Shown here: in pieces, positions 1 to 5,230 of the stretch
Layout of the letters: each line of letters starts with the position of its first letter
Numbering within the stretch: position 1 is the stretch's first letter
NCBI GenBank assembly: GCA_027310975.1
Contig: DAICZV010000015.1
Coordinates: forward strand, 1 to 7,239
DNA length: 7,239 nt
From: a bacterium
GTDB lineage: Bacteria; Patescibacteriota; Minisyncoccia; UBA6257; GWB1-50-10
Direction: 5' to 3'
The notes under the pieces: model-generated
Databases searched by the model: none
What the model was told of the DNA's origin: nothing
Seen by the model: the letters and a program-made list of their open reading frames with translations, nothing else
Made by a program: the position numbers and the translations under genes

Positions 1-14
1 TTTTTGATGGTTTT

Positions 15-20
15 ATTATA
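15..20 (-). promoter_or_regulatory. Candidate -10 box for a gene beyond the left edge
   Basis: On the minus strand this reads TATAAT and sits directly behind the T-tract of the terminator at 20-44. The 13 nt at 9-21 repeat exactly the promoter region of the FN3 gene (2209-2221), so a further minus-strand gene may start just outside the window. There is no TG extension here and no ATG at the expected spacing inside the window (the triplet there is ATC), so the call is weak. Confidence 0.3.
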
Positions 21-44
21 AAAACCCACACATTTAAGTGCGGG
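20..44 (-). terminator. Intrinsic terminator after the FN3-repeat gene
   Basis: Read on the minus strand, CCCGCAC and GTGTGGG form a 7-bp stem with one G-U pair around a 6-nt loop, followed at once by TTTTT. It lies 18 nt past the stop codon of the FN3 gene and is a normal rho-independent terminator for it. Confidence 0.8.
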
Positions 45-62
45 CTGTTTACTCGCTCATCT

Positions 63-2207
63 TTATTTGTATCCCTTCACAAAAACACCATACGTACTGC
101 TCGCATTTAATCCGGGGATGGTATATGAAACTGAATTTGTGGCATTAGTGTACACAGTATCACTAGCATTCGTAGCATTAAATGTCTTCACGGCTTTATA
201 GTTAGTTTTATCTTGTATTTGCTGCTGGTTCATGTTAGGTGCTAGGGTTTGTTCGATTTGTACCTGACTGTAATTTATCGGATTCTTCCAGGTGATGGTG
301 ATGGAATTCGCCGTGGACGATGTCGCGATAATCTGCGGGCCTTGGTTAGTTTGTGTACCGCCTGTTGTCACGCAATAATTGGCGCCGCTCGGGAAAGGCG
401 CGGTATTGCAGAAGGAGAGCCACCCTGCCACGTCCCCACCCCAGGCCGCGCCGGAGAAATTTCCGGTGGAAGAACTATATGTCACTCCCCAAGATACATA
501 ATTGGGGCTTCTGGTGGGCAATCCATTGTTACCACTCAAGCTCACCCAGCCGTCCCAAGCGCCGAGCGATGAGTTCGCCCCGATGAACTTGGCCCAGCCG
601 GTCACTTGTCCGGTCGCAGAATTCACTTGCGCGGCCGGGTGGCTGGAGTCGCTCGCGTTAAATGAGAGCCAGCCGTAATCCGATGAAGCGCCCGCCCAAG
701 CGTAGCCGGAAAGCACGCCGGTCGTATTGTTCATAAAGACGCCGTAAGGCGCGGTGGCTCCTGCCTCATTCGTAGAGCTGAAGCTCACGGCGCCAATACC
801 AACCTGGCCAGCCTCGCCACTGTTCGGCGCATAAGCCGTCCAGGCATAGTTCGTGAGAGACGTCACGTTTGTGTCAACGCTTGCGATATTGGAATAAGCG
901 GATGTCTGCCCGGCAAACGTGGCATAAACCCGATAAGAATAGGTTTTGCCTGCTGGCACACTGTCGTAAAAAACCATCGTCGCTGTCGCGCTGTCCGCCG
1001 CAGGCAAAGGACTACCGACAGTTTGAAAACCGTTGCCGCTGTCACGCTGGACGTAATAGTTCGCAGTTTGGGCCGAGGTGAATGTGTTTTGCCATACGAG
1101 CATCACCTTCGCCGTCTGCGGATTGGTTTGTGAAATTCCGGCTACCGTAGCGGCTAATTTCTGCGGGGCGTCCGTCACCGTGATAACCTCGGTGTTTGAC
1201 AGGTCGGAGCAACCGATGTTGCCGGCGGCATTGGCATTGCAGGCCCGGACCTGGTAGTAATACTGGCTATTGGAAACTACCCGCGAGTCCGGATACGAGG
1301 TCGCGGTCGTGGTGGCCAGAATTTGCATATTAGATGCGGATAAGCCGCGCAAAATCTCGTAATCATTGGTGCCGGATTGGGGCAAAATACTGGCGCTCCA
1401 AGATAAGTTGACCGGCGGATTAGAAGGATTATACACGTAGCTCGCTACCAAATTCTGAGGCACTGTGGGCACTGCGATGACATTGGAGAGCGGCGATATT
1501 CCCGCAACTCCCGGCGCGCAACCACTGCTCGTCGTCATACCCTGAATCATAAAGGCATACGCGTAACCGGGATTCAGAGTTCCACCAGTGCTGTAGGCGG
1601 GGAAACTGGCGGGCAGATTAGACTGGATAACGCTAAAGGATGACGGACTAAATGATCCATTCGTGGAGGTCGCCTCCTCAATGATGAATGTGCCGCTGTA
1701 AGGAGAGGTCGGAACCTGGCCGTTCCACGACAATGACAGAGTCATCTGTTGATTACCATAGCCACCTTGGACCGCCGTGAAATTCGGCGTCTTGGGCGCG
1801 GCCAAAGGCATGGTCGTGGCGGGTGCCTGGTTGGACCAGGCCGACGGGCTCAGCCCGTTCGCCTGGGCCTGGATAGCAAAGATGTACGGCGTGCTGGTAG
1901 ACAGAGCGTTAATGGCATACGATGAAACGCCGTTAGTCGTAACTACGTCAGCGCTCATGATATTAAGCGTCTGATAATTGCTGAATAGATTAGACGCGTT
2001 CGCCGCGTACCTAATCTGGTAAGAGTCGGCCTGCTCGGCTGTCCAGTTCAAATTCACCGTGCAGGCGGAAGCCCCCGTGGCTTGAAAATTCTGGGGTTGC
2101 GGAGTAGTGGACGTTTGGCCGAAGACCGAATGGGTGGCAGTGAAAACGAAAGCGGCCGCGATGATAACCGCCGGCAAGATCAAAACTCTGCGCTCAAGTT
2201 TCCTCAT
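63..2207 (-). CDS. Secreted multi-domain fibronectin type III / GYAW-repeat surface protein
   Basis: Likely an exported cell-surface or adhesin-like protein of 714 aa; its ligand is unknown. A basic start (MRKLERR) and a hydrophobic stretch at about 8-28 form a signal peptide, with possible cleavage near VFG-Q at residue 30. FN3-like domains follow at about 35-134, 138-246, 247-344 and 345-446, each with the core W and Y.V/Y.F strand patterns. Residues 451-616 form a different block of four repeats (NYAW, GYAW, GWAK, GAAW, each followed by a G-[WI]-x-[SA] strand), and a fifth FN3-like domain (617-714) ends the protein. No LPXTG motif or C-terminal membrane anchor is visible. I chose the ATG at 2207 because longer reading, from 2279, would run through the terminator at 2244-2268, and because a -10 box sits 7 nt upstream of it. 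Family placement is firm for FN3; the surface role is inferred. Confidence 0.85.
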   Translation of the reverse strand: MRKLERRVLILPAVIIAAAFVFTATHSVFGQTSTTPQPQNFQATGASACTVNLNWTAEQADSYQIRYAANASNLFSNYQTLNIMSADVVTTNGVSSYAINALSTSTPYIFAIQAQANGLSPSAWSNQAPATTMPLAAPKTPNFTAVQGGYGNQQMTLSLSWNGQVPTSPYSGTFIIEEATSTNGSFSPSSFSVIQSNLPASFPAYSTGGTLNPGYAYAFMIQGMTTSSGCAPGVAGISPLSNVIAVPTVPQNLVASYVYNPSNPPVNLSWSASILPQSGTNDYEILRGLSASNMQILATTTATSYPDSRVVSNSQYYYQVRACNANAAGNIGCSDLSNTEVITVTDAPQKLAATVAGISQTNPQTAKVMLVWQNTFTSAQTANYYVQRDSGNGFQTVGSPLPAADSATATMVFYDSVPAGKTYSYRVYATFAGQTSAYSNIASVDTNVTSLTNYAWTAYAPNSGEAGQVGIGAVSFSSTNEAGATAPYGVFMNNTTGVLSGYAWAGASSDYGWLSFNASDSSHPAAQVNSATGQVTGWAKFIGANSSLGAWDGWVSLSGNNGLPTRSPNYVSWGVTYSSSTGNFSGAAWGGDVAGWLSFCNTAPFPSGANYCVTTGGTQTNQGPQIIATSSTANSITITWKNPINYSQVQIEQTLAPNMNQQQIQDKTNYKAVKTFNATNASDTVYTNATNSVSYTIPGLNASSTYGVFVKGYK

Positions 2208-2214
2208 CGGTTTT

Positions 2215-2223
2215 ATTATAACA
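2215..2223 (-). promoter_or_regulatory. Extended -10 promoter of the FN3 gene, probably leaderless
   Basis: On the minus strand this is TGT-TATAAT, a consensus extended -10 element. Only 7 nt (AAAACCG) separate it from the ATG at 2207, so transcription would begin at or next to the start codon. No Shine-Dalgarno is present, and the expected -35 position has no TTGACA-like sequence. Confidence 0.65.
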
Positions 2224-2243
2224 AATAACACTGATCTATGCAT

Positions 2244-2268
2244 AAAAAGCCGCCCAGAAGGGCGGCTT
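2244..2268 (-). terminator. Intrinsic terminator after the cysteine-rich surface gene
   Basis: On the minus strand, AAGCCGCCC and GGGCGGCTT form a perfect 9-bp stem with a TTCT loop, ending in a run of T. It lies 14 nt after the stop codon of the 429-aa gene and ends just before the promoter of the FN3 gene. The two minus-strand genes are therefore separate transcription units. Confidence 0.9.
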
Positions 2269-2282
2269 GCCGTGTGCACAAA

Positions 2283-3572
2283 TTAATAACAGGCGATTTG
2301 AGTGATAGTAGCGTAACCGGTATTATTGTAGCAATTTGGAGCCGCTTCGTAAGTACAAGATTCTATCGGCGACAGAGAGAAGGTGTGGGAACCGGTAGAG
2401 CAAAAATTATTATTAGCACAAATCGCTGACGGGGTGCTATAAGACTGCCGCCTCGTCGCAGTAATCTCAAGCGACTGGCCAGGGCGAACGTACGGCTGCC
2501 ATCCGCCGGATGGGCACCCTGTTTGACTCGTCGTCTGATAGTTAATAAGCTGACAAACCCAGTTATTTTCACTTGGATTGCTCGTTGAAACCGTATCCAA
2601 ATAAGGGGTCCCGCCAATATTAGTACAGTCCTGCGCCGTGTGAACGTTCATGTAAAGTGGCTGGGTACCCGTAATGCCACTGCCACTACCGCTCCCACTG
2701 CCACCGTTACCGCTCTTTGGGTAGCCAGTAAAGATACAAGTAGCAAAGGGTATGGTCGCATCCCCTTTTACAGTACCGAAGTTAATATTATTCTTGCTAT
2801 ATCCAGCGGGACAGCTGACCTTGGGGTCTTGCCCTCCGCAGTTGATCACAAGTGATCCAGCATCTATACCACACCATGTACCGATAGCCGGCACAGGATT
2901 ATTGTTTGAGTCATAGTAGCCCGTGGCCTGTATTGTCCCATCCGCGCGAATCTCCATCATGTGCTGCCAGCTACCACTGCCATCGCCACCGGTCAGGCTT
3001 CGGCTGATTTCAACATCAAATATGTCCTTAGCATTATTAACTTGAGCTTGGGACACGCCGAGAACAAGGCGGTTTGTCGTTGAGCTGGCTAGATCAAATC
3101 CCGTCCAGCCGGTGTTGGCCAACTGGAAGCCGAAAAAGCCGTTAAGACCCTGTGGACCAGTCGTCGGTATTGAGATAGGCCAAGTGCCGATGCCGCCGCT
3201 ACCGATTGCGTGCCAGTCGGATTGGCTGGCTGGCCAAACATTTGTGTATACCAAATTGGTGCCATCATAAGATATCGCCGCATTGGGCGTTATATTCCCA
3301 CCACCGTTTGTTGGGCCAAAGAGCACGTGGCCCGATGGGTCGATTTGAACGCCATAAGGAGAAACGCTTTGACTACTTCCAAGGATAGTCAAGCTACCTA
3401 GTTTCGTTTGGCGCAAAGCGCTCGTGTCTAATGGCTGGGCCGGGTTGCCATTCGGAGGATTTAGCGTCGGCGCCGTCCAGGCCGCATTCACGATGCCGGC
3501 AACTTCAAATACGACCGCGAAGCCGAGCACGAGGCTCAAGTAGAAGAACGGATTTTGCTTCAAGTTTTTCAT
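2283..3572 (-). CDS. Secreted Gly/Ser-linker, cysteine-rich surface protein of unknown function
   Basis: A 429-aa exported protein. Residues 1-30 are a signal peptide (MKNLKQNPFF, hydrophobic core, cleavage near VNA-AW). The mature N-terminus has a W.APT..PP.GN..QPLDTS...Q.K.GSL pattern that I associate with CPR surface proteins, some of which are annotated as shufflon or PilV-like; this is from memory. The middle (about 90-230) is Gly/Asn/Ser-rich and ends in an ADGTIQATGYYD stretch reminiscent of tail-fibre or pilus-tip proteins. A SGNGGSGSGSGSG linker lies at 287-299. There are no cysteines before residue 234, then twelve: 234, 245, 254, 279, 316, 340, 353, 385, 391, 406, 414 and 428. This even number suits disulfide bonding outside the cell. 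The start is set by the signal peptide and a -10 box 8 nt upstream. Export is well supported; adhesion is a guess. Confidence 0.8.
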   Translation of the reverse strand: MKNLKQNPFFYLSLVLGFAVVFEVAGIVNAAWTAPTLNPPNGNPAQPLDTSALRQTKLGSLTILGSSQSVSPYGVQIDPSGHVLFGPTNGGGNITPNAAISYDGTNLVYTNVWPASQSDWHAIGSGGIGTWPISIPTTGPQGLNGFFGFQLANTGWTGFDLASSTTNRLVLGVSQAQVNNAKDIFDVEISRSLTGGDGSGSWQHMMEIRADGTIQATGYYDSNNNPVPAIGTWCGIDAGSLVINCGGQDPKVSCPAGYSKNNINFGTVKGDATIPFATCIFTGYPKSGNGGSGSGSGSGITGTQPLYMNVHTAQDCTNIGGTPYLDTVSTSNPSENNWVCQLINYQTTSQTGCPSGGWQPYVRPGQSLEITATRRQSYSTPSAICANNNFCSTGSHTFSLSPIESCTYEAAPNCYNNTGYATITQIACY

Positions 3573-3580
3573 ACGTCATT

Positions 3581-3589
3581 ATTATACCA
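3581..3589 (-). promoter_or_regulatory. Leftward extended -10 promoter of the 429-aa gene, probably leaderless
   Basis: On the minus strand this reads TGG-TATAAT, with 8 nt (AATGACGT) to the ATG at 3572. It forms the left arm of the inverted repeat at 3581-3614. No Shine-Dalgarno lies between it and the start codon. Confidence 0.7.
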
Positions 3590-3605
3590 AATCGCCCCAG
3601 CAATT

Positions 3606-3614
3606 TGGTATAAT
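3606..3614 (+). promoter_or_regulatory. Rightward extended -10 promoter of the 160-aa membrane protein gene, probably leaderless
   Basis: This reads TGG-TATAAT, followed by 8 nt (GAACGCAT) and then the ATG at 3623. The start site would fall at or within a base or two of the initiation codon. No Shine-Dalgarno is present. Confidence 0.7.
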
Positions 3615-3622
3615 GAACGCAT

Positions 3623-4105
3623 ATGGCAAACCAACCAGGGATAAAAAGACCGGTCTTTATAATCGTCGCCATGCTAACGCTCATTGTGGGTGGCATTATC
3701 GGCTATTTCATCGGCCAGGCGAACGGTAGCCAAATGGCTAAAAATACGTACTTACCGCTCGTGAACGCCGCTTTCCCGGCACCATCGGGAACGATTTATA
3801 GCTTGAAGGGTACGGTCCAAAACGTATACGGTGCGACTATCGCCATTACAGTAAATGACCCCGCTGACTATCTGCCTCATCCGGACGGCTCCCCCCGGGC
3901 CACCCAAACGCGGAATGCGAATACTTCGCCGAACACAAAATATTATTCCGTTGATATGCTGAATATAGACAAGAACGGCAATCCAACGGCCACATCTATA
4001 ACTCTCGCCGACATCAAACCGGGCGACACCGTGATGGTGAAGAGCTCGGAAAATATCTTTAGCGCCAGTTCGTTTGACGCAACGGAGGTGGACCTGATAA
4101 AGTAG
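3623..4105 (+). CDS. Small N-terminally membrane-anchored protein with an extracytoplasmic beta-rich domain
   Basis: A 160-aa protein of unknown function. After the basic N-terminus (MANQPGIKR) comes one strong membrane helix at about 10-31, containing a GGIIGYFIG glycine face that could promote helix packing. A polar linker (32-57) follows. The C-terminal domain (about 58-160) starts GTVQNVYGATIAI and ends IKPGDTVMVKSS...DATEVDLIK. The 'G.V..V.G..I.I' and 'I..GD.V.V' strands recall small OB-like or DUF5666-type barrels; the match is by eye only. Topology should be N-in, with the domain outside, because positive charges precede the helix. There is no clear lipobox or cleavage site, so it probably stays anchored. 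It diverges from the 429-aa surface gene across a shared palindromic promoter, which suggests linked expression. The GIY-YIG gene starts 24 nt after its stop. Confidence 0.8.
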   Translation: MANQPGIKRPVFIIVAMLTLIVGGIIGYFIGQANGSQMAKNTYLPLVNAAFPAPSGTIYSLKGTVQNVYGATIAITVNDPADYLPHPDGSPRATQTRNANTSPNTKYYSVDMLNIDKNGNPTATSITLADIKPGDTVMVKSSENIFSASSFDATEVDLIK

Positions 4106-4129
4106 CCGTCAACTCCAAATCACTTAACC

Positions 4130-4399
4130 GTGATTTATTACGTTTACTTACTGAGATCTCTTAAAAATAAGAGCTTGTATATTGGTTGCACGGATAATTT
4201 AAAAAGACGGTTGAAAGAACACAACAACGGAGAATCTTATCACACCAAGAAATATATACCTTGGCAATTAATCTACTTTGAAGGATTTTCCAATAAACGC
4301 GATGCTTTTAATAGAGAGGCGGCTCTTAAGCAACATAAGCAGGGACTTAGAAGATTAAAGGAAAGGTTAATGTACACATTATCTGGAGATGACGTATGA
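4130..4399 (+). CDS. GIY-YIG nuclease-superfamily protein, UPF0213/YhbQ-like
   Basis: An 89-aa single-domain GIY-YIG protein, the usual size for the stand-alone UPF0213 group. The two signature strands are YVY (residues 4-6) and YIG (17-19). The conserved Arg lies in LKRRLKEHN (R26 or R27), followed by N32. The PWQLIYFEGF strand leads to the catalytic-type Glu at E63 within NREAALK. All expected active-site positions are present, so it could be an active nuclease, but cellular roles for this group are poorly defined. The start is GTG; families of this type begin right at this point, and no Shine-Dalgarno or -10 box lies close to it. It probably relies on read-through from the gene 24 nt upstream. 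The gene is clearly AT-rich (about one third G+C at 4141-4200, against over 60% at 4681-4740 in clpP), hinting at recent acquisition. No homing site or mobile partner is visible. Confidence 0.9.
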   Translation: MIYYVYLLRSLKNKSLYIGCTDNLKRRLKEHNNGESYHTKKYIPWQLIYFEGFSNKRDAFNREAALKQHKQGLRRLKERLMYTLSGDDV

Positions 4400-4494
4400 A
4401 TCCCCCACATAATTCCTTGGCATTAATCATATGTTCGCTGCGAGTGTCTGCTCAACTTGCCTCAAGAGCACAATCATAATATTATGTGGGGGAT
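4400..4494. repeat. Perfect 14-bp inverted repeat bracketing the GIY-YIG/clpP intergenic region
   Basis: ATCCCCCACATAAT (4400-4413) begins directly after the GIY-YIG stop codon. Its exact reverse complement ATTATGTGGGGGAT lies at 4481-4494 and overlaps most of the putative clpP -10 box and the first two bases of the clpP ATG. The 67 nt between the arms hold no gene I would call. Neither arm is followed by a T-tract, so this is not an ordinary terminator. In a transcript read through from upstream, the helix would bury the clpP start codon. Confidence 0.85.
4457..4485 (+). promoter_or_regulatory. Candidate clpP promoter, leaderless spacing
   Basis: TTGCCT (4457-4462) and TATTAT (4480-4485) are separated by an ideal 17 nt. 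From the -10 box to the ATG at 4493 is 7 nt (GTGGGGG), the same spacing as the other promoters in the window. The -10 lacks a TG extension, so the -35 would matter more here. The box overlaps the right arm of the 14-bp inverted repeat. Confidence 0.5.
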
Positions 4495-5077
4495 GAACTT
4501 AATACCGACGGTAATAGAAAAATCTTCCTACGGAGAGAGGGCTTATGACATCTATTCGCGCCTGTTAAAGGAGCGCATCATCTTTTTGGGCGGGTCGATC
4601 GTGGACGAGGTGGCGAACGCCGTCATCGCCCAGCTCCTCTTTTTGGACCACGAAGACCAGAAGAAAGAGATCCAGCTTTACTTGAACACTCCGGGCGGCT
4701 CGGTTACGGCGGGGCTCGCCATCTACGACACGATGCAGTACGTAAAGGCACCGGTCTCCACCATCTGCGTCGGCATGGCCGCTTCCATGGGCGCGGTGCT
4801 CCTCGGCTGCGGTGCGAAGGGCAAGCGTTTCGCCCTCCCCAACTCCGAGATACTCCTCCACCAGGTGATGGGCGGCGCGGAAGGCCAGGCGACGGAAATA
4901 GAGATAACCGCCAAGCAGATAGTGAAGATAAAGGACAAGCTGAACCAAATCCTCGCCAAGCACACCAACCAGAAACTGGATAAGATAGAACGCGATACCG
5001 ACCGCGACTTCTATATGACGGCCGCCGAGGCCAAGGAATACGGCCTGATTGACGAGATAATCAAAACTAAAAAATAA
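4493..5077 (+). CDS. clpP: ATP-dependent Clp protease proteolytic subunit
   Basis: This is the ClpP serine peptidase, 194 aa, which assembles into a double heptameric ring in the cytoplasm. It degrades proteins unfolded and fed in by a Clp ATPase (ClpX or ClpC); no such ATPase is in this window. The catalytic triad falls at the same positions as in B. subtilis ClpP: S98 in GMAASMGA, H123 in LLHQVMGG and D172 in DTDRD. The N-terminus MNLIPTVIE, which forms the axial pore loop region, matches the family exactly and fixes the start at 4493. Upstream in-frame TTG (4457) and ATG (4484) codons would only add residues foreign to the family. The -10 box fits a leaderless mRNA, and the G-run before the ATG is too close to be a Shine-Dalgarno. 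Transcription probably ends at the hairpin at 5174-5201. Confidence 0.97.
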   Translation: MNLIPTVIEKSSYGERAYDIYSRLLKERIIFLGGSIVDEVANAVIAQLLFLDHEDQKKEIQLYLNTPGGSVTAGLAIYDTMQYVKAPVSTICVGMAASMGAVLLGCGAKGKRFALPNSEILLHQVMGGAEGQATEIEITAKQIVKIKDKLNQILAKHTNQKLDKIERDTDRDFYMTAAEAKEYGLIDEIIKTKK

Positions 5078-5079
5078 GC

Positions 5080-5145
5080 ATGCTCCAAAATAAACACGTC
5101 AAAACCTGGTCGGGCTTCCAGAGATTCAATAGCTTGCTGCCATAA
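5080..5145 (+). CDS. Possible leader peptide mini-ORF upstream of the NlpC/P60 gene
   Basis: A 21-codon ORF starts with ATG two bases after the clpP stop. It encodes MLQNKHVKTW, then a short continuation ending FNSLLP and TAA. The stop codon sits one base before the left arm of the candidate antiterminator helix (5147-5155). There is no Shine-Dalgarno and no run of one amino acid, so a classical amino-acid attenuator is not indicated. It could be a chance ORF; only its position makes it worth recording. Confidence 0.2.
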   Translation: MLQNKHVKTWSGFQRFNSLLP

Positions 5146-5146
5146 G

Positions 5147-5187
5147 CCGGCTAGAAGTTTTGGTTGTTTGTAACCGCCTCTAGCTGG
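5147..5187 (+). promoter_or_regulatory. Candidate antiterminator helix in the leader of the NlpC/P60 gene
   Basis: CCGGCTAGA (5147-5155) can pair with TCTAGCTGG (5179-5187) over 9 bp with one G-U pair. The right arm takes up the loop and parts of both arms of the terminator at 5174-5192, so the two structures exclude each other. Within the 23-nt loop, GGTT and AACC (5162-5165 and 5172-5175) could add a small hairpin. This is the geometry of an attenuator; function is inferred. Confidence 0.4.
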
Positions 5188-5201
5188 GGCGGATTTTATT
5201 T
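5174..5201 (+). terminator. Intrinsic terminator after clpP / in the NlpC/P60 leader
   Basis: CCGCCTC and GGGGCGG form a 7-bp stem with one wobble pair around TAGCT, followed by ATTTTATTT. It is 97 nt after the clpP stop and 30 nt before the next start codon. It ends the clpP transcript, perhaps conditionally (see 5147-5187). Confidence 0.75.
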
Positions 5202-5219
5202 CAGTTCATTAAAAACAAA

Positions 5220-5227
5220 AGAGGTGA
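5220..5227 (+). promoter_or_regulatory. Strong Shine-Dalgarno of the NlpC/P60 gene
   Basis: AGAGGTGA lies 3 nt before the ATG at 5231, with the AGGTG core at a workable distance. It is the only clear ribosome binding site in the window; the other plus-strand and minus-strand starts lack one. This gene is therefore translated from a leadered mRNA, and the site settles its start codon. Confidence 0.85.
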
Positions 5228-5230
5228 CCT

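Larger units (their letters stand above)
3581..3614. repeat. Perfect 12-bp inverted repeat carrying two divergent promoters
   Basis: ATTATACCAAAT (3581-3592) and ATTTGGTATAAT (3603-3614) are exact reverse complements around a 10-nt centre (3593-3602). Each arm contains a TGG-TATAAT box pointing outwards, and each arm also covers the place where the -35 of the opposite promoter would lie (ACCAAA in both cases). RNA polymerase, or a dimeric regulator bound here, could therefore favour one direction over the other. Confidence 0.85.

Noticed and set aside
2208..2279. N-terminal extension of the FN3 protein from an ATG at 2279 or 2243
   Set aside because: It would translate through the terminator hairpin of the upstream gene and the -10 box, and would put 24 non-signal residues before a good signal peptide.
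2283..3572. Active shufflon with invertible C-terminal segments
   Set aside because: I found no sfx-like inverted recombination repeats or recombinase gene in the window; only a loose N-terminal resemblance remains.
4457..4492. Longer ClpP starting at TTG 4457 or ATG 4484
   Set aside because: The ATG at 4493 gives exactly the family N-terminus MNLIPTVIE; the extra residues have no family support and overlap the promoter.
4565..4963. Antisense open frame of 132 codons within clpP
   Set aside because: It lies fully inside a conserved gene, has no recognisable protein features, and reflects the GC-rich codon pattern of clpP.
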